Origin: Blattamonas nauphoetae
Lineage: Eukaryota; Preaxostyla; Oxymonadida
Assembly (NCBI GenBank): GCA_033064195.1
Contig: JARBJD010000181.1
Location: 1 to 64,000 of the forward strand
DNA length: 64,000 nt
Direction: 5' to 3'
Shown: positions 52,187 to 64,000 of the stretch, piece after piece
Layout of the letters: each line of letters starts with the position of its first letter
Numbering within the stretch: position 1 is the first letter of the stretch
Translations under genes and position numbers: made by a program
Notes under the pieces: model-generated
What the model was told of the DNA's origin: nothing
Databases searched by the model: none
Seen by the model: the letters and a program-made list of their open reading frames with translations, nothing else

Positions 52187-55100
52187 ATGAGCAAGTATAA
52201 GAACTTTGCTCTCCAGCACATGATCCCAGAAGACATGGAAGCTCCAAACGAACAACAAACAGCACTCTATGGAGTCTATCTGGTAGACATTTCTCGTGTT
52301 CGTAATCCTCCACTTTCCTCCCCTTAGTCAAATATTCCTGACTATATCAACCAACCGATGATTCGTAATGCTTATTCGAAGTATGGGGAGATTCTTGAGG
52401 TCTCTGTCGTCTCCAAACGGTCAAGCCCATCCGAGAGTACGTTCTCATGCTTTTCTTACCGTTTCAGACTATGCGTTTGTCCGCTACCGAAAACTCGAAA
52501 GTACATTTGAAGTTCTTGATGACAAATCACCACCTGTTTTCACTGATCCGGAGACACAGGAAGAGTCGGCTTCTTTTTTATGTCACAAATTCCTTATCTT
52601 CAGAACAACTCTATCGGCCTCGTTTGCTGATGCAAAGAATTGTCTCTTCATTGCGGGAATACCAACTGAGCTGAATGAAGCGAAGGCCAAGGCTTATTTA
52701 GAGGAGATCACATCGGTTTGATCCACCATCTCCGATCATCACCCCAATCCTTTCACTATCTCCCCATATTTTATGTTCTACCCTGATCCTTCAGATTAAG
52801 ACTCAGAGATTCACTCTCGGGACATTTCCAGATGGAGGATCACGAGGACACGGTTGGGCAACATACTCCTCACATACCATTGCTGTCGATGCCCTCCAGC
52901 TCCTTGGAACAACACACGCAACTGACGTTCCACTTTTTGGATATTTTGCACGACGCAGAGCATTTGATCCAAGACAACTTGATTCAGTCAAATCCTTGTT
53001 TATCAAAGGAATAGCAGCGCCGAGCGACTGGCAACGATTACACAACTGGATTATGGATCTGATTCCTCTTAGTGCACGGCCATGCCTCAAGATCGTGATG
53101 ATCCCAACAGATGTCAAAACACGCCAACAAATGGGACATGCCTATGCCCACTTTCGATGCAAAGACGCCGCTGAAATGGCGCTGGAAAAGTTGGACGGGG
53201 CTGTGTTTGAGGGCAGGCGCTTAAAGGTGGAATGGGCACTTCCGAAGGAAATGAGACGAGGACGGAAAGATGCTGAAGGGAATGTGAAGCTTAAGGATTA
53301 CAAAGAAAAAGAGGAACCCCCATGCGAACATACAAAACGGAGAATGAATAGCATGACTGGATATGGGACGGAACACGAAACTCAGGGGGACGGAGCAGCC
53401 GTCACGTCAAGGCCTGACTCACCGTCTAGAAGTGACCCAACATCTGAAACACAAAGCGCAAATAGAACTCCAACTGCTCCTTCTCTTAAATCACAAAACA
53501 GAGGAAAAGATTCTAAAACAACGTCGCCACCCTCGCGAAGTGAAAAGGATGATAAACCAGCGCCAGTCAAGGGGAAACAAGTGATTTTATTCAATCCTCG
53601 TCCCAAACCAGAATCTCCTTTAAATGCTACCGTCATGCCAAAAGCAAAATCGACATATACTCCAAAGACCAGCCTTGGAACGAATTTCGAAACACCAACT
53701 TTTCCGGCGCTGCCAACACTGCCTCCCCAGCTGCAGTATACCCCCTCGATAGCCTCAGAGTCTTCTTCTACACCCCCTCAAATTGCGTCTGAAGCCCCTC
53801 CCTTAAATCAGACGCAATTAAAGAATTCACGCCCTTTCGTTCCACAAAACAAACAGACCAAACCCAAGCAAACTACTCGTTACTACGCCCCATTTTCGTC
53901 AACCATATCATCCCAAAATCCGCAACCTGAAAATTCCCCATCTGATTCACCCGTAAACCGATCAACTACGTCAGATTTGGCACAGGCCCTTAACCAGCCA
54001 CTTCATACCCAAACCAACGCGATACCTCATTCTTCTTCGTCGTCTGACCAGTTGGACTCTGTGTCATCTCTCCCAGGTCCACCAGAGGTCTTCAAATACA
54101 ACCAACCGAAGACGAAACGAGTCCACTTCAATCCTATCCATCGACCAATCGTGATTGATCGTCACACGCACGCTTTGCCTCTCCTACAAGATGCTATGGT
54201 ACAGCCACTTGTTAGTCAGCGCGCAAATCTCTCTTTCGCGAAGTATACAACTGATGGGAAAAAGGGGATCGCAAATATTCCCCCATCAGCCCCTTCGCCC
54301 CATTCTTTTGCCGACGATGTCATTCATGATGTGGATAGCCCATACACTTCAGTATCTTCATATCGCTACGGGGAGGAACACCAATCTTCATTTCTGCCCA
54401 TGTCTCATCAAAATGTCTCGCCTCGTGCGACGTCCTACTCCCTCCACCAATCCCACACCAATACTCATTCGGATCATGTTGCTACGGGGAAGACTCTCCC
54501 TCAATCGCAGTCTTCACTTTATTTTGATGATTTCGCGCCGGCCAACACCCAACTTTCTTTTCTGAGTGAACATTCCCCGAGTTTTGAGGCGTTGTCGGCG
54601 TCACCCACCCCCTCCCATCCTGCTATTTCACTATTTTCGGACGATTATCGCTTGGACGTCAGTGACCAGATCATCACAGGGATCAGCTTCACGTCGTCCC
54701 TAACCTCCTCTCACCTCAGTCCTCCAACGACCTTTGGCCGAAATGGCCCTCAATTCATGTCTCCAGATGTGTCCGCGTCACTTGCTCCACCCATCCAGGG
54801 ACTGAGCTCGTTCCTGGATGGGCCGACACTCGACAATTACTCAGAACCGCGCTTATCGGGACACATTGGGTCGTCTTTTGATATTCCTAAAACGGATTAC
54901 TTTTCATTTGCACCACACTCGCAGACTCAGGAGCTCGCAAAAGGTTTGTTTGATCTTGCGCCAAGCCAGCATTCGGAACAAATCTCTCCATCTCCAAGCC
55001 CATCCACTCTCGACTCCTCGTTCCTCTCCTCCAAGTCCAACCCGGTCTATCTCTCCAACAATCCGCTGTCTAACTCGCTCCAAGACACCACCAAACCTCT

Positions 55101-55239
55101 GCGGTCCTCCCACGACTCTTCGGACAAATTGACGATCAGCCACCCATCACTCCATATGCAATACCACAGTCCGGAACGATCAGATGGTTCTATGTTTTCT
55201 GACTTTTCGAACACCCTTCAACAGGAGTCGTCGTTTTAG
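52187..55239 (+). CDS. RNA-binding protein with three RRM-like domains, 952 aa
   Basis: Exons 52187-52282, 52328-52436, 52468-52564, 52604-52715 and 52795-55239; introns 45, 31, 39 and 79 nt. Spliced, the N-terminal 350 residues hold three RRM-like units: Y-G-V-Y-L...Y-A-F-V-R-Y, C-L-F-I-A-G-I-P...H-G-W-A-T-Y, and S-L-F-I-K-G-I...H-A-Y-A-H-F ending L-K-V-E-W-A-L-P. Each shows RNP2 and RNP1-like strands. The remaining 600 residues are Ser/Pro/Thr/Gln-rich and disordered. The third and fourth exons could be one, as the 39-nt intron is in phase and open (965 residues then). Likely a cytoplasmic mRNA regulator; the exact RRM family (Mei2-like or ELAV-like) is not decided. Confidence 0.78.
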
Positions 55240-55454
55240 GGTATTTAACAAACATAACCTTCTTCAAACTGTTTATTCTCATCGTTGATCTCAAATGATC
55301 AGCTTTTCATTTTGTTGATGGAGATTGGTTCGCATTGAATCACTTCATTGATGTGTTTCGAGTGACGATGTTCCCTTTTGTTGAATTCAGTGGAGTTTTC
55401 ATCAGATGAAAGTTGACAATCTTTAGATAAACTATAATGGGCTACCGATGAAAA

Positions 55455-57829
55455 ATGCCTCTGAGGGACTTTCAGAAGGTAAAGCTCCTTGGAAAAGGTA
55501 GTTATGGATCAGTGTATGCTTTTACAGAACATATAATTTCATTCTCTTCTCTCGTTACCCCTCTTTAGATGGGATGTTGTAAGAAAGGTCGATGGAGAGC
55601 AGTATGATTTTATAATCTGTTTTTGAAGTAATTATTGTTTAGTTATGCTATGAAGGAAATTAACCTTCGATTCATGAATGCAAAAGAACAGTATCCACCG
55701 CATTATCCTATCATTCTTATTCAGAGAAGAGTCATTGAATGAGATTCGAATTTTGGCGTCGTTCAGACATCCCAATATTACCAAATACAAAGAAGCTTTC
55801 ATGGAAGACGATAAACTCTACATTATAACTGAGATTGTCGAAGGTGGCGATCTGTTAATGTTGATTCGAAAACGAAAGGCGGCAAGGCGGTATCTCTCGG
55901 AGGAACAGATCTGGTCTTATTTCATCCAGATTTGTCTGGGACTCCATTATCTCCATCAGAAAAACGTCCTCCATCGTGTATGTTTCACAGATCAACTACC
56001 AAATCATTCTCAACCGAGTTTTACACACAATTTTCAAAGAAAATGATCATATCTATTTGCATTTTGTGGATGTTATCATTTTTTCTCAATTTTCTTTCAT
56101 TTCTACATTGTTCTCTTCCTCATTCTAAATCACATTCCTTTTCTCCCGTTTTCTGGACCTCCCCCCGAAATAGGACATCAAATCCGCTAACGTCTTTTTG
56201 ACACATGATGGAGTTGCCAAGATTGGTGATTTAGGAGTCGCAAAGGTTCTCAAAAGCGCAGAAACACTCGCCCAAACTGCGATCGGAACCCCTTACTATC
56301 TCTGCCCGGAGATGTGGAGCAATCGGCCATACAACACGAAGAGTGACGTGTGGTCTTTAGGTTTGTTCAACAAAATCGTCAATCGAGCTTGTGTTCATAC
56401 TCATCCATCCTTCGTCTTCCTCATCGCTTCCTTTCTCTTTTGTAGGATGTGTTCTGTACGAAATGATCACTCTAAATCGTCCTTTTGATGGCCCTACCAT
56501 GCAAGCTCTGCGCCAACGTGTCAGCAGTGGACGTGTCGCCCCACTCCCATCATGCTTCTCCCCTGACCTCTCCGCTCTTGTTTCATCAATCTTGGTTGTG
56601 GATCCTGCTCGGAGACCGACTGTACAACAAATCCTTGCTCAACCACGCGTTGTCCAACAGTTTAAAACACTCCCAAGCGTCGATTATTCCGAAGGCAGGT
56701 ATACCTCCAATTTCTCTTAAACTCATAATTTTTTTCCATCATTAGACAATCAAGCCCTCGTACCACTCTTCCCCAATCTCAAGGAGCGTTCTTCCCGGAT
56801 GGAAGCCCAAAATTCAATCTCGCCGTTCCCCTTCGCATGCCTCGCCTGAAATCCCAGCGGAAAGAGATCGTCCTCCCACCTGCGAAATATGGGGAGACCC
56901 AGCGACTCGCGGAGAGTGTCAAAGAACAAGTCCCCGAAGAAAGGATGAAGCGGGAAGAAGAAATGAGAAGTGTTCGATCAGACATTGATGGTCGACTTCG
57001 AGACACAGACAGACGAGAGGAAGAGCGGCGGCGACGAAGGCGAGAAGAGGAGAACCTTCCTGCAGTTCTCTACGATCAGAATGGGCGTCGCATACTTCGT
57101 CCAAAGGAGGACCCACGACGAGCACTGGAAGAGGCGAGACAGCCAGAGAGGAGAAGAGTCGGTGACTACGCGGAAAGAGAGCGAGCGGAACGAAGACGAG
57201 AAGAGGAGAGGAGAGAGGAGTTTCGGCGAAGGGAAGAGGAGGACAGGAGAAGAAACGAGAATCAGAACAAACCGACCAAGAAAGAGGAGACGGATGAGGC
57301 AGCTCAGGATTACGCCGACGACGAGTTTGATTCAACGGAGGAAGAGGAGCGGATTCTTCAGGCTGAAATCAACCGACAAGAACGATTGGCCCGTCGAGCA
57401 GCCAGAGGCGAGCAGAACAGAGTTCAACAACAACAAGCTTTCCTCGGCCCACCGCAAAGACAGTCGCAAATCCCGCTTTATTCAAATCAGCAGAACTCCA
57501 TTGCACAGAGGAAATATGGCCACACTCCGATCTTCTCAAATCCCCAACCGACCAACCCGAATCTGCGTGGTCAGCCGGACCCTCAGATTTCTCGACTTCC
57601 ACCGCTTGTGGCTCAATATTCGGATCAGCAGCAGTATTCGCATCCGTATGGAGCGCAGGCGAGGGGTGCAGGGAGGCCACAACAGGCAGAGGCGAGCCAG
57701 CAGAGTGTTGTTCCGCCTGTGTTACCGAGTGCAGCTGCAGCTCCGAGATATTCTTCGCGATTTGAGACGGAATATCGGTCAAGCTATGCACAACAGTATC
57801 AGCAGAAGTGGAATAAGGGCTATGGCTAG
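55455..57829 (+). CDS. NIMA-related (NEK) protein kinase, 638 aa
   Basis: Seven exons: 55455-55513, 55569-55601, 55643-55690, 55725-55977, 56174-56360, 56446-56698 and 56746-57829. Introns are 55, 41, 34, 196, 85 and 47 nt. The kinase domain (residues 1 to about 270) is complete: [14 protein letters not shown], the alpha-C Glu in E-S-L-N-E-I, H-R-D-I-K-S-A-N-V, G-D-L-G, and the NEK-typical [12 protein letters not shown] reads DLG, a change tolerated in some NEKs. The C-terminal 360 residues have an Arg/Glu-rich single helix (about 330-480) and a Gln/Pro/Tyr-rich tail. NEKs act in cilia, basal bodies and mitosis. The first donor (GTATGC) was set by reading phase. Confidence 0.88.
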
Positions 57830-58028
57830 ATTTTTTCGTTGTGGGAGATGAAAATGTACGTTGGATCCATTCTTAATTCAGTCAGTCAGATCTTGGTTTG
57901 TTCTTCATTTCAAAGAGCCCTTTCTTCTTTTGTACCAATTCAATTCACAGTCTAATGTAGACCCAGCGCTTACCTTGTTTAATGGGACAGATCATTCTTC
58001 ATTCCTGTGTGTTCAACTCTAGAACCAG

Positions 58029-61000
58029 ATGTTCCTGTTACTGTCGCTTCTCACTCAACTCGATCTCTCACATCCGGCAACAGTTACAACCCCAAACACA
58101 TGCAACGATGACCAAACTTGTCCATTCACCCATTTGATTCCACTCAAGAGCATCCTTGAACTTTCCCAAACCAATCGCCAAGTTCTAAGTTCAGCAACAA
58201 CCCTTCAAGTATCTCTCCAAAATGGTCAATATCACACATCGGAGTTCCCCATAGAATCAAAGTCACTCCATTTATGTGGAAATGTTGACAGGATGAATCA
58301 CATTCAGAAAGCCATCGCATTGCCAAGAATCCAACCAACATTGAACTCAAACCTACTCAGAAACGGAAAGAGTGGCCGAACATTCCTCTTTTCGGTTCGG
58401 AACTCCACATTTGCTTTGGAATACCTTCACTTTATCGTTTCCGAGCCTGGGGACACAATTGCCGTTGCGAGTGAATCAAAAATCCGATTGGAGAACTCTC
58501 AAATCACATCTAATCTCGTCATCAGCCCAATCAGTGTCATACCAAGCTCATTTAGCCCAACATCAGTTCACATCATCTCGTGCGAACATCTGTCAAGTGA
58601 TTCTCATCACCTTCTCCCATTTGTCCAAATTTGGGGAAATGAAGCAGACTCAGAAGCTGATTTTGACATTCAAGAATCAATGGAAGACTTCAACCCAGAT
58701 CCTTCCCTCGACTTGTCGATATTCGGAATTGGGCTTTCTTTTGTGAATCAAGACATTGTTTTGGGAACTGGACCTCTCTTTTCGTCAACCGCACATGGAA
58801 ATATTGTCTCCATGGAATCATGTCGAATGCGGAACACAACTAGCTTGAAACCGGAATCATCACAAACCAGAGTTTCGACAAATCAGCGAGTTGTCTCTTG
58901 TGCCATCTCAGAAAGCACAAACCATCTTTATGGAACACTGATCAACGACATGAACGAAGGGGGAAGCCTTCTGTGCTCGAATTCGTCTTTCGTCTCCTGC
59001 CAGACAACCCTCACTCCCATCGCTGGTCCCCCCACTTTCACACTCCAACACAAAACCACTCAAACCAAACTCGCTGCATCAGCCACAACCCAAACATTCA
59101 CTCTCTGCACATTCCTCTCCTGCTCAGCCCACCTCATCGACGGAGGAGCGATCCTCTCCGCACTCGTCGACACATCCCTCTCAGTCGTCGACTCCTCGTT
59201 CCTCTTCTGTTCCGCAAAAGGCAAAGGAGGAGGATCAGTCTATTTCAGACCAATCAAAAACACGAACACCTTCTCGTGTTCAGGCTCGTCGTTTGTTCAT
59301 GGGTCGGCCGATGGAGGGGGAGCTCTGTATCCGTATGGTTGTTATTCGACGATGGTTTCCGCATGCTATTTCCATAACCTGACAGCGACGAACGTTGGTG
59401 GGGCAATTGATACATCGAACCATGCTGGTTCTGTCTTCATCTCGTCGTGCGTGTTTTCGACATGTCATGCCAATAATTTTGGAGGAGCATATCATGTCAA
59501 TAATGTCAAATCATTCACCTTTGATTCATGTCAGTTTCGGGGGAACACAGTTCCCTCAAGAATGGGAAATGACCTCCACGTCATGGCAAACCATGTGTCA
59601 CACATGAATTCGACATCATTTGTTGAATGTGATTCAACATCAATGCAACCGACCATTTTTCACAGCTCGTCCAGCACATATTTCGAAACACTTATTCCTC
59701 CTCCCACATCCACCAACACACTCGAGTCAATCGAACTCGTCGAAGAAGATGGGAAGACATTCGTCAAAGCAGTGACAACTTCTGCTGTTTCTGGGACGAT
59801 GCTGGTGTTGATGACGAACGAGGGAGGATACACACCGCCAACGTCGTCGTCACCGCCAGCCATCAACCGCATCGTCTCATTCTCGTTCTCATCTTCGAAC
59901 ACAGCCTCGACTGAAGTATCAACTGGTGAGAACGGACTCCTTCAAGCTCACTCCACATATTCTGTCATTTCGGCTTCGATGAAGAACGTTGACTTCACTG
60001 TTTACCCTGAGACTCCGACACAGCTTCCCAATCCTCCTCGAATCGTCGAGGCAAATTGCCGAGCTGGAACCGAGTGGAATGAAGCTTTTGTCAAGCTGGC
60101 AGGTGCCGCACTTGAGGAAGGGTCGTACACAGTAACGTTGAAGGGAGTTTCCGATTTCTCGTTTGTTGTCTCATTCGTCACACAAGAGACAGTGCAGAAT
60201 TCGACAGAATACCGTTTGCTCTTGTCTGGAGAGGGAAGCCTGTTCGACTTCAACACTCAATACTGGATTGAGAGTGTGACTGGAGAAGATGGGACTGAAA
60301 TGATGTTTGATCCACCAACGCTCAGTTTCACAACTCCCTCTGAACCACCTCGCTTCCTCGGGGTCGGAGAAATCACTTTCTCCGACGCGACAAAGAAAAC
60401 TATCAATATTGTTCTGACAGGATCACAACTCACAACCTCTACTTTCACTCTGACACTGACACCAAATGGAGGTGGACAGACAGCATCAGTCCCCTTCTCA
60501 TCCACAAGTGCAACAACAGGAACAGCCAAGGCAATTGTATATGAATTTGAGAACAACAAAGTCCAACTCATTTTCGGAGAGACATACACAATTACCAAAG
60601 TGACAGATAATGATGCAAACGACGTCTTTCTTGCTCCGGATTTGACTGTGATTGTTCCTCCAGAACCGACAAGGCTGTGCTCAGCAAGTTTGGGAGGAGA
60701 TGGGATCAACGATATCACAGTGAAGCTGGCAGGAAAGGTGTTTGAGAATAAAAAGAGTTACACGGTAGTTCTGTCAGGAACATCAACTGAAGCCGAATCA
60801 AGCGAGACACATAAAGCGACTCTAACTGTAACAGGAAGCACCTCTGCTGTCGAAATCACTTCGGTGCAAGTTTTATATCCGTCAATCGCGTCAAATGCAA
60901 ACCAACTTCGATACGGAATGAAATATGTGGTGACATCGATGACAGACACGATCGTCGAACCATCTGTTCACTTCATCACGCCATCTCGACCGCCTCGCAT

Positions 61001-64000
61001 CATCTCGTCGGTTTGTGAACTCGGTGGAGACAACGAAACAAGTGTGGCAGTCACTCTTCAAGGGATGAGATTGGAGATGGGGGGATCGTTCACTTTGAAC
61101 ATTGAACAAGTCGGAGAGGGGGCAGATACACCGCCTGCAACCTCCGTCCTTCAAGGCACCTTCAGTGGCGAGGAGAACGAGCAACAGCATACGCTACTCA
61201 TCAAGATTTTCGGTGAATCGAAACCAGCTCTCCGGTATGGCACACAATGGAAAGTGACGTCGTTCTCGTCATCGCTCGCTCGCCTCGTTGTGGACGATTC
61301 ATTCAGAATCGAAGTTCCAAACGAACCTGCTCGAATCGTTGGAGCATCAGCCTCTTTGTCGGCAGATGGCAACTCAACAGAAGTCACACTGATTGGTCGA
61401 TGGATGGAAGCTGGCGAATATGAAATCACTCTGAATGACTCCCCAGTTCCTCCATTTCTTGTCTGGTTCGTTGGAACCGTTACTGAAGAACGAGAATCAA
61501 CAGCGAAATCGTTTGTGGTTTATGGAGGATTGACTGAGATTGAACTTGAATTTGGGCAGAACTACTCAATCTCGTCAGTTTCTCGACAAACGAGTCCAGT
61601 CGAGCCGATCTGGATCAACACTGCCTCTTCCTGGTTCGTTGTTCCATCGGAACCGATGAGAATTGAAAATGGCTCAGCCAATCTCACACCGAAACGTACA
61701 GAAGCATCCGTCATCCTTTCTGGAAGATTCCTCGCACAAGGAGAATTCACACTCGTCGTCCACAACTCAGACAAGACGTCAACTGTGACGATGACCGATC
61801 CTGTGTTCGAAGCAGGAAAGCTGAAGTTCGTCCATCAAGTATCTTTGTCTGATGCAGCGATGCTTCTGAGTGGACAGACGTATTCCATCTCTTCGCTGAC
61901 AATGAAAGATCCTGAAGACAACTCTGACAAGCCGATATTGGTGAACGACGATGTCTCAATTCTGATTCCTGGTATCCCAATTGTGACATCAGCATCGTTC
62001 TCGTACGGGAATGAGATGAAGACGAGTGGAGTTGTGACGTTGGAAGGATCGAATCTGTTGTTGGACGGATTCTATGTTGTGACTGTTGAACCAGCGACCT
62101 GCTTTGTTGTGAGCTTTGACAACTCAACAACAGGCTCGTCTTCCGAGTTGGAGATGGGAACAGGGAAGACGCTGTCATTCTCGCAACAGTATGAACTACT
62201 GTCAATCCGAAAAGAGGATGATGAGGAAGATGTGATCGCGTGTTCAGGAGTGGCATTCACAACGAAAGAGCGACCTCGAAAAGCGACACTAATTGTGGAT
62301 TGGCGAGGAACAGACGAGAGTGGATTGTGTGGTAGTGAGACAAGACCATGCAAGACCTTCGATGCCGCTTGGCTGATTGTTCCAGCAGTTGGGATTGTCG
62401 AACCGACGATTGCACTTGATCACGGAGGAAGGATGAGACAAGGAGTCTCGATTGACTCGTCAATGTCGGTTCTTCTGAAGAACGGAGGAAATGTTCCTCC
62501 GACACTTGAAGTTTGGGAAGAAGCAGATTCGGATGGCGAGAAAGGAGCGATCGTTGTTGATGGAGGAGAACTCGAGATTTTGGATGTTGATGTCTCGATT
62601 CTGTCACACTCACCTTCTTTCGTGTTCCTGTTCGCTTCTTCTTCAACAATCATTCTGAAAGACGGTTCAATTGTTGGTCAATCGTCCACTGATCCAAATA
62701 CTCCTTCTCCAGCCAACTCTGAAGATGACATCTGTTCGTGGACAAGTGGTATCGTTCAACTCTCGAAATGCACTACGAACATCACAGCCACAGTTCTGTC
62801 TCATCTGTCGCAAGGAGCGATCAACATGGAAGGAGGGTCTCTCTCAGTCTACGCATCGTCCTTCTCCGACAACTCTCCTCAAATCGACTCTTTCCCCTCA
62901 ATCCATCGAAACATCCACTGCTCGGAGAACGGATCTGTTGAGATTGGGAGTCTGAGTGGAGGCGATGGAACTTCTGCCAGACAGCTCAGTCCCTGGATGT
63001 CATCGTCGGACTGTTCTCTCTCGTCACCAATCATCGACTCTCATTCGGCCTTTTTCATCCCAACTCTGAACACATCATCATCGACGAGCTCGTGGAACAA
63101 GAAAAATGAGACATTCACAATCACAATTGAAGGATCGACACTGATTCCGTGGTCTGTTTCTGGAAGTGCTTGAGAAAACGAAGACAGGACAATTTGGAAA
63201 GGGAACGCAGTTTCCTCTCTCATTCGAGTCCACACTCTCATTCAACGAAACAAGCATCACCCTTTCACTCGCTTCGTCCAAGTTCTCTTCACTCGACTCG
63301 TCACTCGAATGGCAAGGACGCCTTGGTTTTGGGAACGACCAGCGAACCAACGAGTCATTCCGCATCAGACTGAGCGCGTCGGATCGATTTGCGCAAGCTA
63401 CGAAAGACAACATGAAATGGTGGATTCCTCTCGTCGTCGCTCTCTCACTTGGTCTGTTGGCAGCGATGCTGATTCTCTTCGTCTGTTGGAGACGAGGAAA
63501 GGCAAAGAAAGAGAAGGAGGACGGACTCGAAGAACTCCAACAGGAAATGGACGTTCAGAAGGACGATGGATTTCTGGAGGAAGACCACACACGAAATGTT
63601 GTCGATCAGCGAAAAGTGGAGGTTCCGATGACAATCACGACGATTCCAATGCCGACGAAGAAAGAGGGGCAGGTCATGGCACTCGAGCGAAAGGAAGGGG
63701 CAGTCGAAGCACTTCGATGTGTCGAGGACGAAAAAGAGAAGATGGAGACAGTTTTGGTCGACGGGAAAGACACGCTGTTCAACCGTCTCCATTCGAAGGA
63801 TGGCGGAGACGGGAAAAGACACGAGGTGAACGGATTGGATGTGAAGCGGGAATTGGTTTGCGGTTTGCATCGCTTGTCAGAGCATTATCCGCTGTCGCCT
63901 GTTCTTTGGAATCTGTCGCCTCATTGGATCCTGATCGACTCGAAAGACAGATTGTGCTTCAAGACTGCAGATCTCACTCAGACTCAACCTCAATCACATC
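58029..64000 (+). CDS. Second beta-helix/pseudokinase receptor, runs off the window
   Basis: ATG 58029 opens a signal peptide, then a beta-helix domain (about residues 60-560, with G-G-A repeats and G-N-D-L). Seven repeats of 106-111 residues follow, starting near 666, 772, 878, 987, 1098, 1207 and 1315; each opens P-x-R-I and has V-x-L-x-G and Y-x-V strands, like Ig-type modules. A second beta-helix begins at the C-G-S-E-T-R-P-C-K-T motif near residue 1440. The frame stops at 63173, but one surplus base near 63152-63156 explains this: the other frame continues with L-E-V-L-E-K, a membrane span at 63420-63480, W-R-R-G-K and a degenerate kinase start (N-L-S-P-H-W-I-L-I-D near 63.92 kb). The sister gene reads L-F-L-E-V-F-E-K at the same spot. 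Sequencing error or mutation is undecided. Confidence 0.82.

Noticed and set aside
56970-57851. 293-codon frame over the NEK tail
   Set aside because: Arg-rich shadow of the Glu/Arg helix of the NEK kinase in another frame.
1-64000. CRISPR arrays, operons or bacterial origin
   Set aside because: Spliced genes, signal-peptide receptors and eukaryotic domain architectures exclude a prokaryotic source; no regularly spaced short repeats were seen.

Overview
The window looks like nuclear DNA of a compact-gene protist. The right 27 kb holds host genes with many very short GT-AG introns: 21 inferred, 31 to 196 nt, median 53 nt. All three stop codons end genes, so the standard code fits. The gene mix is a NEK kinase with a basic tail, a FAM184-like coiled coil, an ARM-repeat pseudokinase and giant signal-peptide beta-helix receptors with degenerate kinase tails. 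From memory of such gene sets I favour an anaerobic metamonad, possibly an oxymonad (Preaxostyla, Blattamonas-like). This is inference; nothing in the window proves the species.

Layout. 1-8.5 kb is the right-hand part of a capsid-bearing Polinton/adintovirus-like element: packaging ATPase region, structural genes, two related capsid-like regions, and an S74-type fibre protein, with a shared T-rich motif before seven gene starts. 8.8-9.3 kb has an orphan ORF. 9793-11423 is a complete-looking pogo-type DNA transposon with TA target duplication. 13.1-16.6 kb is a DIRS-type tyrosine-recombinase retroelement. It abuts the last 73 codons of a receptor pseudokinase gene, whose front part is gone.

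16574-21980 is a large inverted duplication (arms of about 2 kb, spacer 1.46 kb). It joins that orphan tail to the tail of a second, nearly complete receptor gene running leftwards from 32383 to 21789. This copy has a signal peptide, a chain of beta-helix modules, one membrane span and a kinase-like domain without catalytic residues; its first third is broken four times. 33698-37080 is a Tc1/mariner-type transposon with unusually long terminal inverted repeats (about 0.92 kb).

37.3-57.8 kb is ordinary gene-dense host DNA: a small membrane protein with a proline/tyrosine tail (minus strand), a cathepsin B-like protein that has lost its catalytic triad, a four-helix membrane protein, the FAM184-like protein, the pseudokinase/ARM protein, a SPRY-like protein, a lone CBM48 protein, a three-RRM protein and a NEK kinase. 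From 58029 to the right edge runs a second receptor of the beta-helix/pseudokinase family, with seven repeats of about 108 residues; it is cut by the window end.

Most host genes lie on the plus strand with gaps of about 70-350 bp. The two receptors, the dead protease and the lone pseudokinase suggest a lineage rich in catalytically inactive enzyme folds used for binding or scaffolding. Splice sites and identities were judged by eye; no search or alignment was run.
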